Shown: piece after piece, positions 45,819 to 55,559 of the stretch
Layout: every line of letters begins with the position of its first letter
Numbering within the stretch: the first letter of the stretch is position 1
Position numbers and translations under genes: made by a program
NCBI GenBank assembly: GCA_019973155.2
Contig: BPQB01000046.1
Span: 1 to 64,000, forward strand
Direction: 5' to 3'
Source: Phanerochaete sordida
Lineage: Eukaryota > Basidiomycota > Agaricomycetes > Polyporales > Phanerochaetaceae
DNA: 64,000 bases
The notes under the pieces: model-generated
What the model was told of the DNA's origin: nothing
Databases searched by the model: none
The model's input: the letters and a program-made list of their open reading frames with translations, nothing else

Positions 45819-47245
45819 TTAGCTCTGGCCGAGTCGCTGCGGTGGCTCTTCCGGAGTATCAACTTCCCCGCGGATAGGTATCCAGCCTTTCCCAGCCGAC
45901 TTGGGCGATGTCGATGCTTCGTCCACGGTAGCGACGTCTGGGTGTTCGGCGGAAGGCGTGTCCACAGTTGCTGATTGTGATTGCGCCCTCGGAGCCCCTT
46001 GCGCCATCACAGTAAACGGCTGATAGAGCTTTCCTCGACGGGTAGTTGGTTCCGGCGGCGTGATCTACGGAGGGTCAGAACGTGTCTCGTCGAGCAAAGA
46101 TAACGCACTGACGGATGCGATGGGTGCAACCCATTCCACGGAGCTTCTCGTGTCTTGCGCCGCGTAAAACTCGAGAAGAATCGTCAAAGCCTCTGGGTAC
46201 TGCTTTCAGTCTCAGCGAAGATTAGGGCGCTCCGCATACATACCTGATAGCGACGCTAATTCCATTTCGTTGAACTTGAAGAAATTGACGGCGAAGCGCG
46301 TCGACTCAGGATATGCTGGCTTATGCGAGGGCGGGGTTGGGAGGGAGGCTGAAGGTGCGGGAGACGATATTCTGGCCGCTAGCGACAGGCCCACGGGCGT
46401 GTCCAGATACTGCTGAGCGAGAATGTAGCATGCCGCCGCGATGATTCGCGGGGGATATAGAACGCATAAAGGCGTGCGGTAGCTATAACAAGCTATGTTC
46501 ATGATACAGGACGTCATTGAAGAAGCACGGACTTACGAGTCGTTCGCAATCGACCATGCAAATTCCTCGAGCTGAGCGGCAGCCTCGGGCTGGGCGTCGA
46601 AGAGGTCCACCAGGTCTGAATGTGGAGTCGGGACGATAAAGTCAAAGCATAACGCTTCCAGCAGAACTTCTTCCGTCAATAGAATGGCCGCTTGGCTTTC
46701 GAGGACTTCCTGCACGCCTAGTTGAGTACGTTCCGTGTGCTTAAGCCCATGTGTCTCACCTTGCTATCATCTGGAATCTCATCCACGTTCTTCCTGCCGT
46801 AGACTTTAGCGCAATAGACCTTAGCGACGTCACGGAGTTTGCGGCCACACTCCTCGGTCTTTGTCGCTAGAAAGATGCACGCTGCTGCAACATCCTGCGT
46901 TGACACATGAAGGATCCCGGGAACGCGATGTAACGGTGCAGCGTACCTGTCTGTGGTAGTCCTCCATGGAGTAGCGCATGTAGAACCGGTGGAACCAGGT
47001 CGCCGCGGTGTACATGGCGGATGATGGCCTGTACTTTTCACGTAAAGGATATGGCGCGGGGTACGGGTGGGTTGGTAGAGGACGTACAAGACGAGGGTGA
47101 CCCCCAGGCGAAACAGGAACTCCACGCCTCGCGCGCGATCGTAAAGCTCCTTCTCAACGGAAATTGAAGACGTGGTGCGGCTCGGCGTTGCGTCCACGAT
47201 GGCTGAGACGGGGAAGAGCCACTGTGAGGTGCCCGTAGCGGCCAT
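45819..47245 (-). CDS. pch1: Pch1/cyclin T-K-like transcription cyclin
   Basis: Regulatory subunit expected to activate a Cdk9-type (P-TEFb/CTDK) kinase that phosphorylates the RNA polymerase II tail. The N-terminal TSQWLFPVSAI and KELYDRARGVEFLFRLGVTL precede the first cyclin fold (YTAATWFHRFYMRYSMEDYH, DVAAACIFLATKTEECGRKL). The second fold contains ILLTEEVLLEALCFDFIV, FAWSIANDSYRTPLC and IIAAACYILAQQYLD. The C-terminal tail (QSQSATVDTPSAEHP) is disordered. About 370 residues, about six introns; the intron after VTLVL uses GTACGT. Start is the ATG immediately before AATGTSQW. It converges on POP4 (240-bp gap). The match to fission yeast Pch1 is a family-level judgement; Ctk2 is the main alternative. 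Confidence 0.88.
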
Positions 47246-47687
47246 GGCGATCAGGAGGTCGCGTCCGACGATCGCGGCGGTCTGAACCTCGAGCTTAGCT
47301 TGAAGGCAAAAGGCTCGGAGCGGGGCGTGCGCTGCCAGGCGGTGGTGCCCGACTTGCCAGATGAGCGGGAGCGGGAGGCGGCAGGGGCTGGGAGATGAAC
47401 GATGCGATGAGGCAAGAGCAAACCGCGTCCGAGGTAAACTAGCCGCGAGGCGCCCATCGAGGACGAGCAGCGCGCGCTGCCGCAGAACGGCACGAGCGCA
47501 CCGGGGACCCTGGCCCTGCCCGCGTTCGTCCTGGCGCGGTACGGAGGCTCTACCATCGTGGAAAGCTGCGCACTCGGCGCACGGCATTATGTACATCGTA
47601 CGTCAAATATATGATACATCTCTGGGTCCGCCTCACGTCCTGACGTTATGCTGCAGATCTAAGCAGCACATGCGCACCGCCGTGCCC
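47246..47687. other. promoter region of the cyclin gene
   Basis: 442 bp between the start of the cyclin gene and the stop of the upstream orphan on the same strand. Minus-strand frames through it lack a conserved motif. No gene seen. Confidence 0.5.
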
Positions 47688-49610
47688 CTAGTAGGATGCC
47701 ATTCTCATCACGTTTTGCGAGAGCGGGGCCGTAACCCAATTCCCTGGGACCAACGGGTAGAGTTGCTCGAGGTCGTCGGAACGCATAGAGGTAGCGGCGG
47801 AAGATACCGTATGCGCTGAGAAGGCTGCTTCAGACATCGCGTCGCAAGGTCGAGGGAGATGTTCTTGCCATGCCAACACCCGCTCTGCGAGTGTCTGAGC
47901 CGGTACTGTGTCCGGTAGAGGTGGCGGCACTGCCTCTTCTTCAACACCGCTGGCCGAAATCGCCATGCCGAGTACCGTCGAGACCTCAGCCTCTTCTATC
48001 TCTTCATCGACGTCGTCGTCTACGTGGATAATCAGTGAATCGATGAATCGACGAAGCGCTGTCGCGATCGACTTACTGACGGACCAGTCTGACTCCGATC
48101 GAGGCGGCGGCGGGAAACGATCATGGGGGAATGGGGGAATTTCAAGGTCTCGCGAGACTTCCGACACCAACTCCACTACCTGCACGAGTTGTATCATCTG
48201 CAGGAACCCTCGTGCAACATAACCGCTCACCGTGGGTAATGTAAATCCGCCGGGCAGACCCATAGACGAAGCAGTCCAGTAGGCCAGCGTCTCTAAGACA
48301 TTGGGCTCGCGCTGGATGAATGACTTCGGTTCGGAGATGAAGCCTCTGGTACGACCTAGGCGAAACTAATAAGCACGCGCTCATGGCGAGGAGTTAGTGA
48401 CAAACCCGCTGAGAAAGCTCCGAAGACCCAAGTATTATATGATGTTATCACGAACCAGTGGCATTTTCGACGCGTGCAAAGATCCCATATCTGACCGCTC
48501 GTGAAGTGAGACAGATGTACACAACGAACAAAGGCAAGTGCAAACCTTGGCCCAGAGCCGTTCACATGCTGTCCATTGAGGATCGGGATCTTCAGGGAAC
48601 CGACGACGACGAAGCTGATAAACATTTTTTCTCAGTGCGCTCTCAGATTGAGGTCGAGAGCGTAAAACATACCTTGCGACATTTAGTCATGGCGACAAGG
48701 TCTGCTGGAGACAATACCCACGGCGGAAGTACCATGAGCACGAGTGTGGTATTCAGAATCTGACATTTGCGATTCCTGGCTTCCCATGCGTAGGATGCAA
48801 CGATCTCATCGTCCGGGTCGAAGGATGATTCACGGTGGAAGCCCCAGGGCCTGCTTTCCGGGAAGACAAGGTGTAGAAGCCTTTGGACCGTAGCAAGAGG
48901 GTACTCAGAAACCCAACGGCGCATACTGGATCGTATGATGCGTGAGCGAACTCTCAAACCGACCGATACGAGGGAGTACCTCTCGCAGTCCCCAACCTGG
49001 GTAAGGCGTACTGGCATGGTTTCATAGGTCTGGCAGGGAACCGAGAGCCATTCACCCGTGACGTAGTCCGGTTCAGACGTATTGCAAGGACTTGTGGGCA
49101 TGAAGGTTTTCGTGACTGCATCGCATGAAGGACGCGTCGTTTCTCAAGTCGTGGCAGAAGGGCTCAAAACGTCACGTACAGGATAGAACGTCCTCGTTAA
49201 GTTCCTCGGTATACAGGGGCTCCATATACTGCAGTACGCGCCATAGGGAGAACCCGACGGACAGATGGACGACATGGCTTCTGCGATCCGCTGGTGGTAG
49301 GTTGACGGCGAGAGGGTTCACGACCATCCCGGGTAACACAGCACGTCGGATGTAATCTCGCAGGTTATCTATCGGTCGAGTGCGGCCGACAAGATGAAGA
49401 ATTTTTGTGCTGCCGACGTTCAAGGCTCTCTTTTCTTCGCGGTAGCGACCTGCAGCGGGGTCAACGCCGCTGAACTGCATCCCGTGGGTGGCTGGCCGGC
49501 AGACCGAGTGTGAAGGTGTCGAACAGCGAGGGGGTAGAGAGGGTTATTGCAAGCTGCATCGTTGAGCTATATCGCTGCAGAGTACAAGGCAGGTCGACGA
49601 GGAAGGACAT
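47688..49610 (-). CDS. hypothetical protein, five-exon fungal orphan
   Basis: I do not recognise a named family. Assembled from five exons whose GT-AG borders all keep the frame: start MSFLVDLPCTLQRYSS; FDTFTLG joined to RYREEKRALNVGS; LHLVGRTRPIDNLRDYIRR; FTKTFMPTSPC; VGDCERYSLVSVGLRVRSRI; MTKCRK joined to IPILNGQHVNGSG; FALAFVRCVHLSHFTSGQIW; HWFVITSYNTWVFGAFSAG; then GFISEPKSFIQREPNVLETL and a Glu/Asp-rich region (HVDDDVDEEIEEAEVSTV). About 550 residues. The WFVITSYNTWVFG segment resembles strand-loop signatures seen in Agaricomycete proteins of unknown function. Start at 49610 because an in-frame stop lies a few codons above it. No catalytic motif was found. Confidence 0.75.
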
Positions 49611-50023
49611 GCCGGGAACAACGACTTCACCGTTGCCACCGAGGATGGACGCGGCGGTTGAACTCAAGGATTACCAGAAACGGCATACACACCGAGGCTT
49701 ATGTAATTAGCGCGCCCATGGCCGACCACGAGAAAGCAGCGAGGGAATGAATTCATGGGTAAGTACATAATTACATGGGTGACATGGTAGGTGCATAGTA
49801 CAGTAGTGTGGAACGCAAAGTCCAGGTGCAATATAGAATATAAGTTATTACCCGATACATAGCAAGTTGGACTCGTGTTCGACGGGAGGAAAGCGCCAGC
49901 GCTGCGCGGTACAAAGCAGAGATATCGGGTTACTGGACAATTAGGTTCAATGGTCGCCAGGAACTAGGTTATGAGGGGCCGGGACATATGCAGACCTGCA
50001 AAATGGGCATGATGTGGTCCAGC
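49611..50023. other. intergenic region between two minus-strand genes
   Basis: 413 bp. AT-richer than average near 49760-49860, which suits a 3' end region for the small Cys/His gene 2. No frame of interest. Confidence 0.5.
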
Positions 50024-50394
50024 TTAGACGAAGCCGACCATACCGCCGCTCTCGCGCTCGCGCATAAGGCAGTCTGCGCATTTCGTTTCGCTGATCCTGA
50101 TGGGATTCCGCTGCGGCACAGTCATCAGCCGCTGGCAGGACGCAGACTTGCAACCTAGATCGCCGCGGTGTTAGCAATCCAGCCAGCGGATTAACCGAAC
50201 GGCGCAGTGCGTACCTGTCGGGTGTGCGTGGCGCTGACTGAACAGGCAGTCAGGCCGCATGCAGTCCTGCATGCGAGTGGACATCGCGATGAAGTGGCCG
50301 CACACAGTGTGGTAGCGACCGTCTTGAATCTGTGGGACAGAGGGCTGAGCCAGCGGTCCACAGCATATTGCGCGAAACTTACGTTGTGGCACAT
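50024..50394 (-). CDS. small Cys/His-rich protein 2 (MCH family, new)
   Basis: An 85-residue protein built from three exons: 50383-50394 (12 nt, MCHN), 50215-50329 and 50024-50154. The first intron has a consensus donor (GTAAGT) and CACAG acceptor; the second is GTACGC...CTAG. Key segments are MCHNIQDGRYHTVCGH, QDCMRPDCLFSQRH, GCKSASCQR and TKCADC. Metal-ligand positions C2, H3, C14, H16, C27, C32, F34, S35 and H38 are identical to those of gene 1, and later pairs fall at C44/C49 and C68/C71 versus C42/C47 and C69/C72. The C-terminus (MRERESGGMVGFV) is unlike gene 1. No signal peptide. Probably zinc-binding; partner and role unknown. Single-exon readings of this locus hide the family resemblance. 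Confidence 0.75.
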
Positions 50395-51293
50395 ATTACC
50401 GAGGGTAGGAGTGGTAGGAATAGATATAGATATGGAAGTAGGGTAGGTATGGTACAGATGGTGGTTGGGACGAACTGAAGAGCAGGGCCGACCTGTTTAT
50501 ATAAGACCAGGAATGCGCATCAGGAGAAGGACGTGAGGCACACAGCGTTTGGGCAACAGCGATTGCATGTTGACCTCATTCAAGTCCAAAATTTCGGCGG
50601 ACCTAGGCAGCGCGGTGTGGGGCCCCTCGCTACACCCATACCGCATCCAGGGAAAGCCAACAAATCCGAGTAGCCTCGCGTGAAACCATGAATCTCCTTC
50701 CAGGCGATCGGTGGGTTCGGTGATGGGGCGGTAATGGGTGCGTCTGCCCGCCCCAAACTGGGCGAGTCGGGACGTTCTAAACTTGCCGTCTGGCCAAGAG
50801 AGGGCGCATGGGTTCGGAAAGGCAATGACCTGCCCGCCGCGATCACGAAGAGGGTAAAATGGTAACGGCCATTGTCCCTCTGAGGTATCGAAGCGCTTAG
50901 TTCGAGGGCGAAATATCAATCAAAATTCCCTCTGGCCCTCGCGCTGAGCGCACGAGGCAAGGGGCGTGGTGAGGGCGTGCACAGTCCGTAGCCGTTTGTG
51001 GTTGACATGTCTTGCGCGAAGCCGAGCGGGGACCTGCAAGCAAGCGACACACGGGGCATGATGAGCGTTTACAGGAGCTTAAAGGAAGACGTTACTGCAT
51101 GTTGTCCTCCGAATCTTACGGTCCCTCCGCTATGAAGCAGCAGGCCCTGGCTGCGAATGCATCTACTGCGATCTAGGCGTGCACAACAATGCGGGGTAGT
51201 CTCTTGGCGGACCTGTTACGGAACTCAGGCAAGACCAGCATGCGTGCGGAAGGAAGTAGATAGTGCAACAAGTGCCGTAAGGGAAGACTCTAC
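50395..51293. other. upstream region of small Cys/His gene 2
   Basis: 899 bp. It contains the TATA box of the small gene at 50496-50503. A 140-codon minus-strand frame (50497-50919) begins at TTG, not ATG, and overlaps the TATA box; it is not accepted as a gene. Confidence 0.5.
50496..50503 (-). promoter_or_regulatory. TATA box of small Cys/His gene 2
   Basis: Reads TATATAAA on the minus strand about 102 bp upstream of the ATG at 50394. The leader between them contains CT-rich direct runs and no earlier ATG. Confidence 0.7.
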
Positions 51294-52033
51294 TCATGCG
51301 CCGCGGGCACGGATCTCCTTCACAATCTGGATTTTCATCCTCACCTGTCATATTGTCAGTAGGCTGTTTATGTTCAGAGCGGCACGGAACACACCTCATG
51401 CGCGAACCTCCTCCTCCATCGCTCACTTTCGAGTCGTCGCCGCTTGTAGCCCTTCTTCTCGTGTCGAGCTTGAAGCTTGACCTCTCGAAAGAGATTATTG
51501 GACCTGATGGTGTTCCGGAGCTTGGTATACGCCTGGCCTAAGCTTGTCTGCGGGTTGATGTACGCGCTTCGGCCTATGTATGCCACACGCGGTCAGCATA
51601 GTATACACACGGGTTTCAGTCCGGCTAGACACTAACCAATGAAAGGGCCGTTTGGGCGATTGAGGTTGTTCACTGTTGGTTCGCGGCTGGCCCAGATTTC
51701 TTCAGGTGATCTGGCATTCGTATTCACCGCGTCGCGCACGGCTCGCCAGCCCTCATCTGTTGGCGCGGCCGGATTCGGGATATTACGAAGGTTGAGGAGC
51801 GAGAATCTAGGGTCAATTGCATAGGCCCGCACGGCTGCTAGCACTCGGGGTGGAGACGGATGGAGACGGCGGAGCGTGGCTTGCGAGGACCGAGAGAGCG
51901 CGGCCAACATCGTGTTTGCGGCCGCGGCGAGTTTTGAGGGAGTAGCCGACGGAGCGTCGGTGAAGGTGGTGGTCGGGCGCTGGAAAGCGTGAACGCGCCG
52001 GGGCGCCAAAGATTCAGATGGGACCCCGGACAT
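51294..52033 (-). CDS. MRP21: mitochondrial ribosomal protein bS21m
   Basis: Small-subunit protein of the mitochondrial ribosome. The C-terminal bS21 domain is split over three exons: SAYINPQTSLGQAYTKLRNT, IRSNNLFREVKLQARHEKKG, YKRRRLESERWRRRFAHE and VRMKIQIVKEIRARGA. The N-terminal 100 or so residues are Arg/Ser/Ala-rich (LSRSSQATLRRLHPSPPR) and act as a plausible mitochondrial targeting sequence, followed by GWRAVRDAVNTNARSPEEIW. About 206 residues. Start is the first ATG of the frame (MSGVPSES); a later Met (MLAALSRSSQ) would also give a presequence. Its ATG is only 31 bp from the divergent RWD-protein ATG. Confidence 0.92.
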
Positions 52034-52064
52034 CGTTCCTCATCCTCTTGCACTCTCATCTTCC
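52034..52064. promoter_or_regulatory. 31-bp gap between divergent start codons (MRP21 / RWD)
   Basis: Only 31 bp separate two divergently oriented ATGs. Each transcript must therefore start inside the neighbouring gene's transcribed region, or have an almost absent leader, unless one of the ATGs is not the true start. Confidence 0.55.
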
Positions 52065-53046
52065 ATGGCCTCGGAAGCACTAGTCGAAGAGTTCGAGGTA
52101 CAGTAATTGCTGCGCCTTCACATATCGATCTATCGACACGCTCGTGCAGGTTCTCGAATCGATATACCCCACAGAACTCTCCAGTTCGTTCCCGCCCACC
52201 TCTGCAATGCCAACATAGCTGAGCGCATGCAAAGAGATTTCCGATAATGAGGTTCACATCGAGGTCGAGCCAGAGGAGATTGCGGATGGGATAGAACCAG
52301 GTGCGATGTATGCTTGCTGAATCCTCCGCTAACATCACTAACAGTGTACAGTGAAACTGACACTCGAAGTGCGGTACCCTGATGGCTACCCAGATGTCCT
52401 GCCAGACCTTACTCTGGAGCCCCTAGAGGGCGAAGTCGACGATAGCGAGATCCAGAATCTCGTCGAGGAGCTTCACAGAATAGTGAGTTACATGAAGAAG
52501 CTTCTCCGCACGGAACCTCATGCACGCGCCTCAAGGGAGAGGAGAACCTCGGCATGGCTATGACATTCACGCTGGTGTCGCACCTACGCGAACGCCTGGT
52601 CTCCTTGGTTCTTGATAGAGCGGAGAGGCGAAGGAAAGAGGAAGAGGAAAGAGAACGACTCGTACTTGAGGTACGCCTGTCCCCAACGCGCTTTGACTAG
52701 AACTCACCATCTGTAGGCTGAAGAAGCGAAGACCCGTGGCACACCTGTCACCCGCGAGTCGTTCCTCGCCTGGAAGGCGAAGTTCGACAAGGAGATGGCC
52801 GAGAAGAAAGCGCGTGAGGACGAGGAGAAAATGAAAGGGATGACTCCGAAGGAGCGAGAAGAGTACAAGAAGCTCGGTTTCAGGCCTACTGGCCGTCAAC
52901 TCTTCGAACGTAACCGCGACCTTGCCGCCTCCGATGACAACCTTGTGGAGGAAGGGACCGTTTCGATCGACATAAGTCAGTACGAAAGAGAGCTCAGCGA
53001 GGAGGAGGACGAAGAGAACCAGGTTACCTTCAGCGATAGCGAATAA
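52065..53046 (+). CDS. GIR2: RWD-domain protein Gir2/RWDD1
   Basis: Yeast Gir2 binds Gcn1 and the GTPase Rbg2 on ribosomes. The RWD domain is complete: MASEALVEEFEVLESIYPTE, then LSKISDNEVHIEVEPEE, then KLTLEVRYPDGYPDVLPDLT (the YPxxxP signature) and IQNLVEELHR, GMAMTFTLVSHLRERL. A charged helical region (RRRKEEEERERLVLEAEE, FDKEMAEKKAREDEEKMKG) leads to the DFRP-binding-like KKLGFRPTGRQLFERNRDLA and an acidic C-terminus (ELSEEEDEENQVTFSDSE). About 240 residues in six exons. The GCN pathway partner eIF2B-alpha is also in this window, which is probably chance. Confidence 0.92.
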
Positions 53047-53182
53047 TCTCAAACGTGTAATCAAGCATGTAGCCCTGGAGCATGGCACTGTATTTCTATC
53101 GTATACGATCGGGGACGAGACTGATTAACTAGCGATACAGTGTATTCTAGATATCCCTCGCTTCTACGCATGGAGATTAGCA

Positions 53183-55132
53183 TTACAACCCAGAGAGCAG
53201 ACCTTCGCCTTCGACTCCGATGACCTTTCCGCCTTCCGAGTCCACACGGCAGCCGATATCATCTCTCCCCTCCTCCATGATCCAGCCGTCTTTCTCGCGC
53301 AGGGATTTCGGGTGGCGTTCGGGCAGGACGACATCCTCACCCATCGCTTTCAGCCACTCGAGAACGGGTTTGCGGTACCATCTCCGCGGCTGCGACGGCC
53401 TGGATCCTTCTTCGAACCAGCCGAGGTGTCCGCCGCCCTTCGTGACCCCAAATACGATCCAAGGGCTCAGCTTCTCTGGCTCCTCATACACGGGCAAGAC
53501 GGTCACAATCGGATCGTCGTCCGCGTTCAAGGCCAAGAAGGGTACCCGCACGTCGCGTAGAGCATGGTGGCTGGACGCCCAAATGTAGTAGTCGTCCGCA
53601 GTGGGGAAGGGGAACGGCGGGGACGATCCTCCGGCGACGCGGGTGATGGTGTCGTCGAATTGGTACAGCCTGATGCTGGACTGCTGCAGCACTTCCGGGA
53701 CGTTCTTCGATACCTCGGCCTCAGGGTGTGCCTCGAACGTGGCGACATGTCGTCGGAGCAGCGCCTTGAGGTTGGACCCCATCCCCTTCGAGTAGAGCTC
53801 GCGCCCCCACCAGGTCGAACCCAGCCTGCAGATCTCTGGTTACTGCCCGAGGGCGCGCCGCGTTCTGAGGGGCTCACCTTCTGCTGTTTGCAAGTAGGTC
53901 CCACGGCTGCGGAAATCACTCAGTAAGAGGCGTTAACGCCGTCGGGAAAACGCACGTACACATCCGAGAATACACGCTGCCGAAAGTCTGCTCTTGTCAC
54001 CCTCTTGCGCGAGGTAGCGTGTAAGGACGTTCGCTCCAAGGGAGAACCCTATGCCTAATAATGGCGCATTGGGGTACATCGATGCGATGTAAAGTAGAGC
54101 GGTCCGAATGTCGTCAGTATGGCCTGCCGAGTATAGTTGCGCGGTAGTGAGGGGAACGCCTGCACCTGTTGATATGAAAGCATATGAGCACTTAGCACGA
54201 CATACGGAAGCCACGCAGGGGCGGCGAGACGGCGCTGTGCCTTGTTCGATAGGGCAAGCCGATGTGATAGTTTGCACTGAAGTGAACTGGTCGTGCAACA
54301 CACGCGCCGAGCCGCTCAAACATTAAGGGAGGCGTTGTGGCGTGTTGATCACTGGTGCCGCTTGAGGACGGATAAGCCCCACCACATGGCCTTTAGGTAC
54401 TCACAGCCTCGAAAGTTGACCACTACAGCGCGATAGCCCAGACCGCCTTGCTCTGGAGGTGCGCAGGCGGGGGATAATATCGCACGCACGTAGGACTCGT
54501 GCGAACCTGCATGCGCAGCGGAAGTCAGCGACCATGCATCCTGCAAGGGCAGTGCCCTAGGGGCAAATACCTCCTGTCAAGCCATGCAGGACGACAACGA
54601 CGGGCGTGTTCTGCTTGATATGTGGCTGTGACCCGTTCGGAGTGAAGTCCAATCCTCTATTGCGCCACGAGTCAACGGGGCTCTCTGTCCAGGTGATCTT
54701 CGCACAGGGTGCTCACATTGTGCCACCATCTACGGTCCGCAATAGTTTCCTGCAAACACGCCAGCCAGCGGCCGTGAGTCCGCGCTGAGCCAGCGTGTGA
54801 AACCGCACTCACCGTTCATATTCGACCTCGTCCACCCTGGAGAAATCTCCGATGACGCAGTACAACGTCTGCAGATGCCCACTAGCGCATCCAGCTTCGG
54901 ACTCAGCATACATGAGCAGACATACTTTGGGCACTCACGTCGGCAGCCACCACGCAGGACGGAAGACATCGTGCAGACTAGGGCACCGCCGCTCCACAAC
55001 TTCCCTCAGGCTGAGCTTCTCGGTGTCGTCCGGGCGGGTCGACTTGCGCAAGGCAACGGTCGCGACAGTGGGCCCGAAGTAGAGCCTGGGTACCTGGTCG
55101 AGGCCGAAGACCCAGCGGACGAGAGAGCTCAT
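53183..55132 (-). CDS. alpha/beta-hydrolase, ABHD1/3 - Eht1/YMR210W family
   Basis: A lipid-directed hydrolase or acyltransferase; the yeast relatives make or cleave medium-chain esters. The oxyanion region VVVVLHGLTGGSHESYVRA, YRAVVVNFRGC, the nucleophile elbow LLGIGFSLGANVLTRYLAQE (Ser in GFSLG), the acid in FLALNADDDPIV and the His in GVTKGGGHLGWFE make a full catalytic triad. Family segments PWDLLANSRR and TWWGRELYSKGMGSNL are present. About 470 residues in about nine exons. The N-terminus (MSSLVRWVFGLDQVPRLYFG) could be a signal anchor. Start is the ATG at 55132, since the frame above it has no ATG. It converges on the RWD gene (136-bp gap). Confidence 0.9.
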
Positions 55133-55559
55133 GGTGTGAAGCACGAAGTGCACGAGAGCGCGTGCGTTGATGGGCGTGCTCTGGGGGAACTCGGCGTGCG
55201 GTGCTGGGCGCGGCGTGACTAACGACTCATGAGCAATCCAACAAGTCGGCGGGACTATCTGCGTGAAAAAGACGACAAAATTGCATCGTGAAATCGAGCC
55301 CGGCTACTGCAGTAGTCGTCGACCCGAGGTGAGAACATCAAGGTCGCGGGAAAGCATGTGCGAGCGCCGGCCCAACGACGTGCGCGCACGATGTGTGATG
55401 ACAATCGAGTGGTCTACGACGTACTGTATGACGAGCAGACGACTAAAGCCTACTCAAAAATAGGTTGATCAGGGATACGATGCAATCGGTACACGACTAA
55501 CTGGATAATTACATTGATACATCCGAGAACTACATATGATACAGCACCACAAAAACAAA
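55133..55559. other. intergenic region between two minus-strand genes
   Basis: 427 bp, AT-rich from about 55450 (TTACATTGATACATCCG), consistent with the 3' region of the zinc-cluster gene. No gene seen. Confidence 0.5.

Noticed and set aside
50497..50919. 140-codon minus-strand frame upstream of small Cys/His gene 2
   Set aside because: It begins at TTG, covers the TATA box of the downstream gene and has no recognisable domain.
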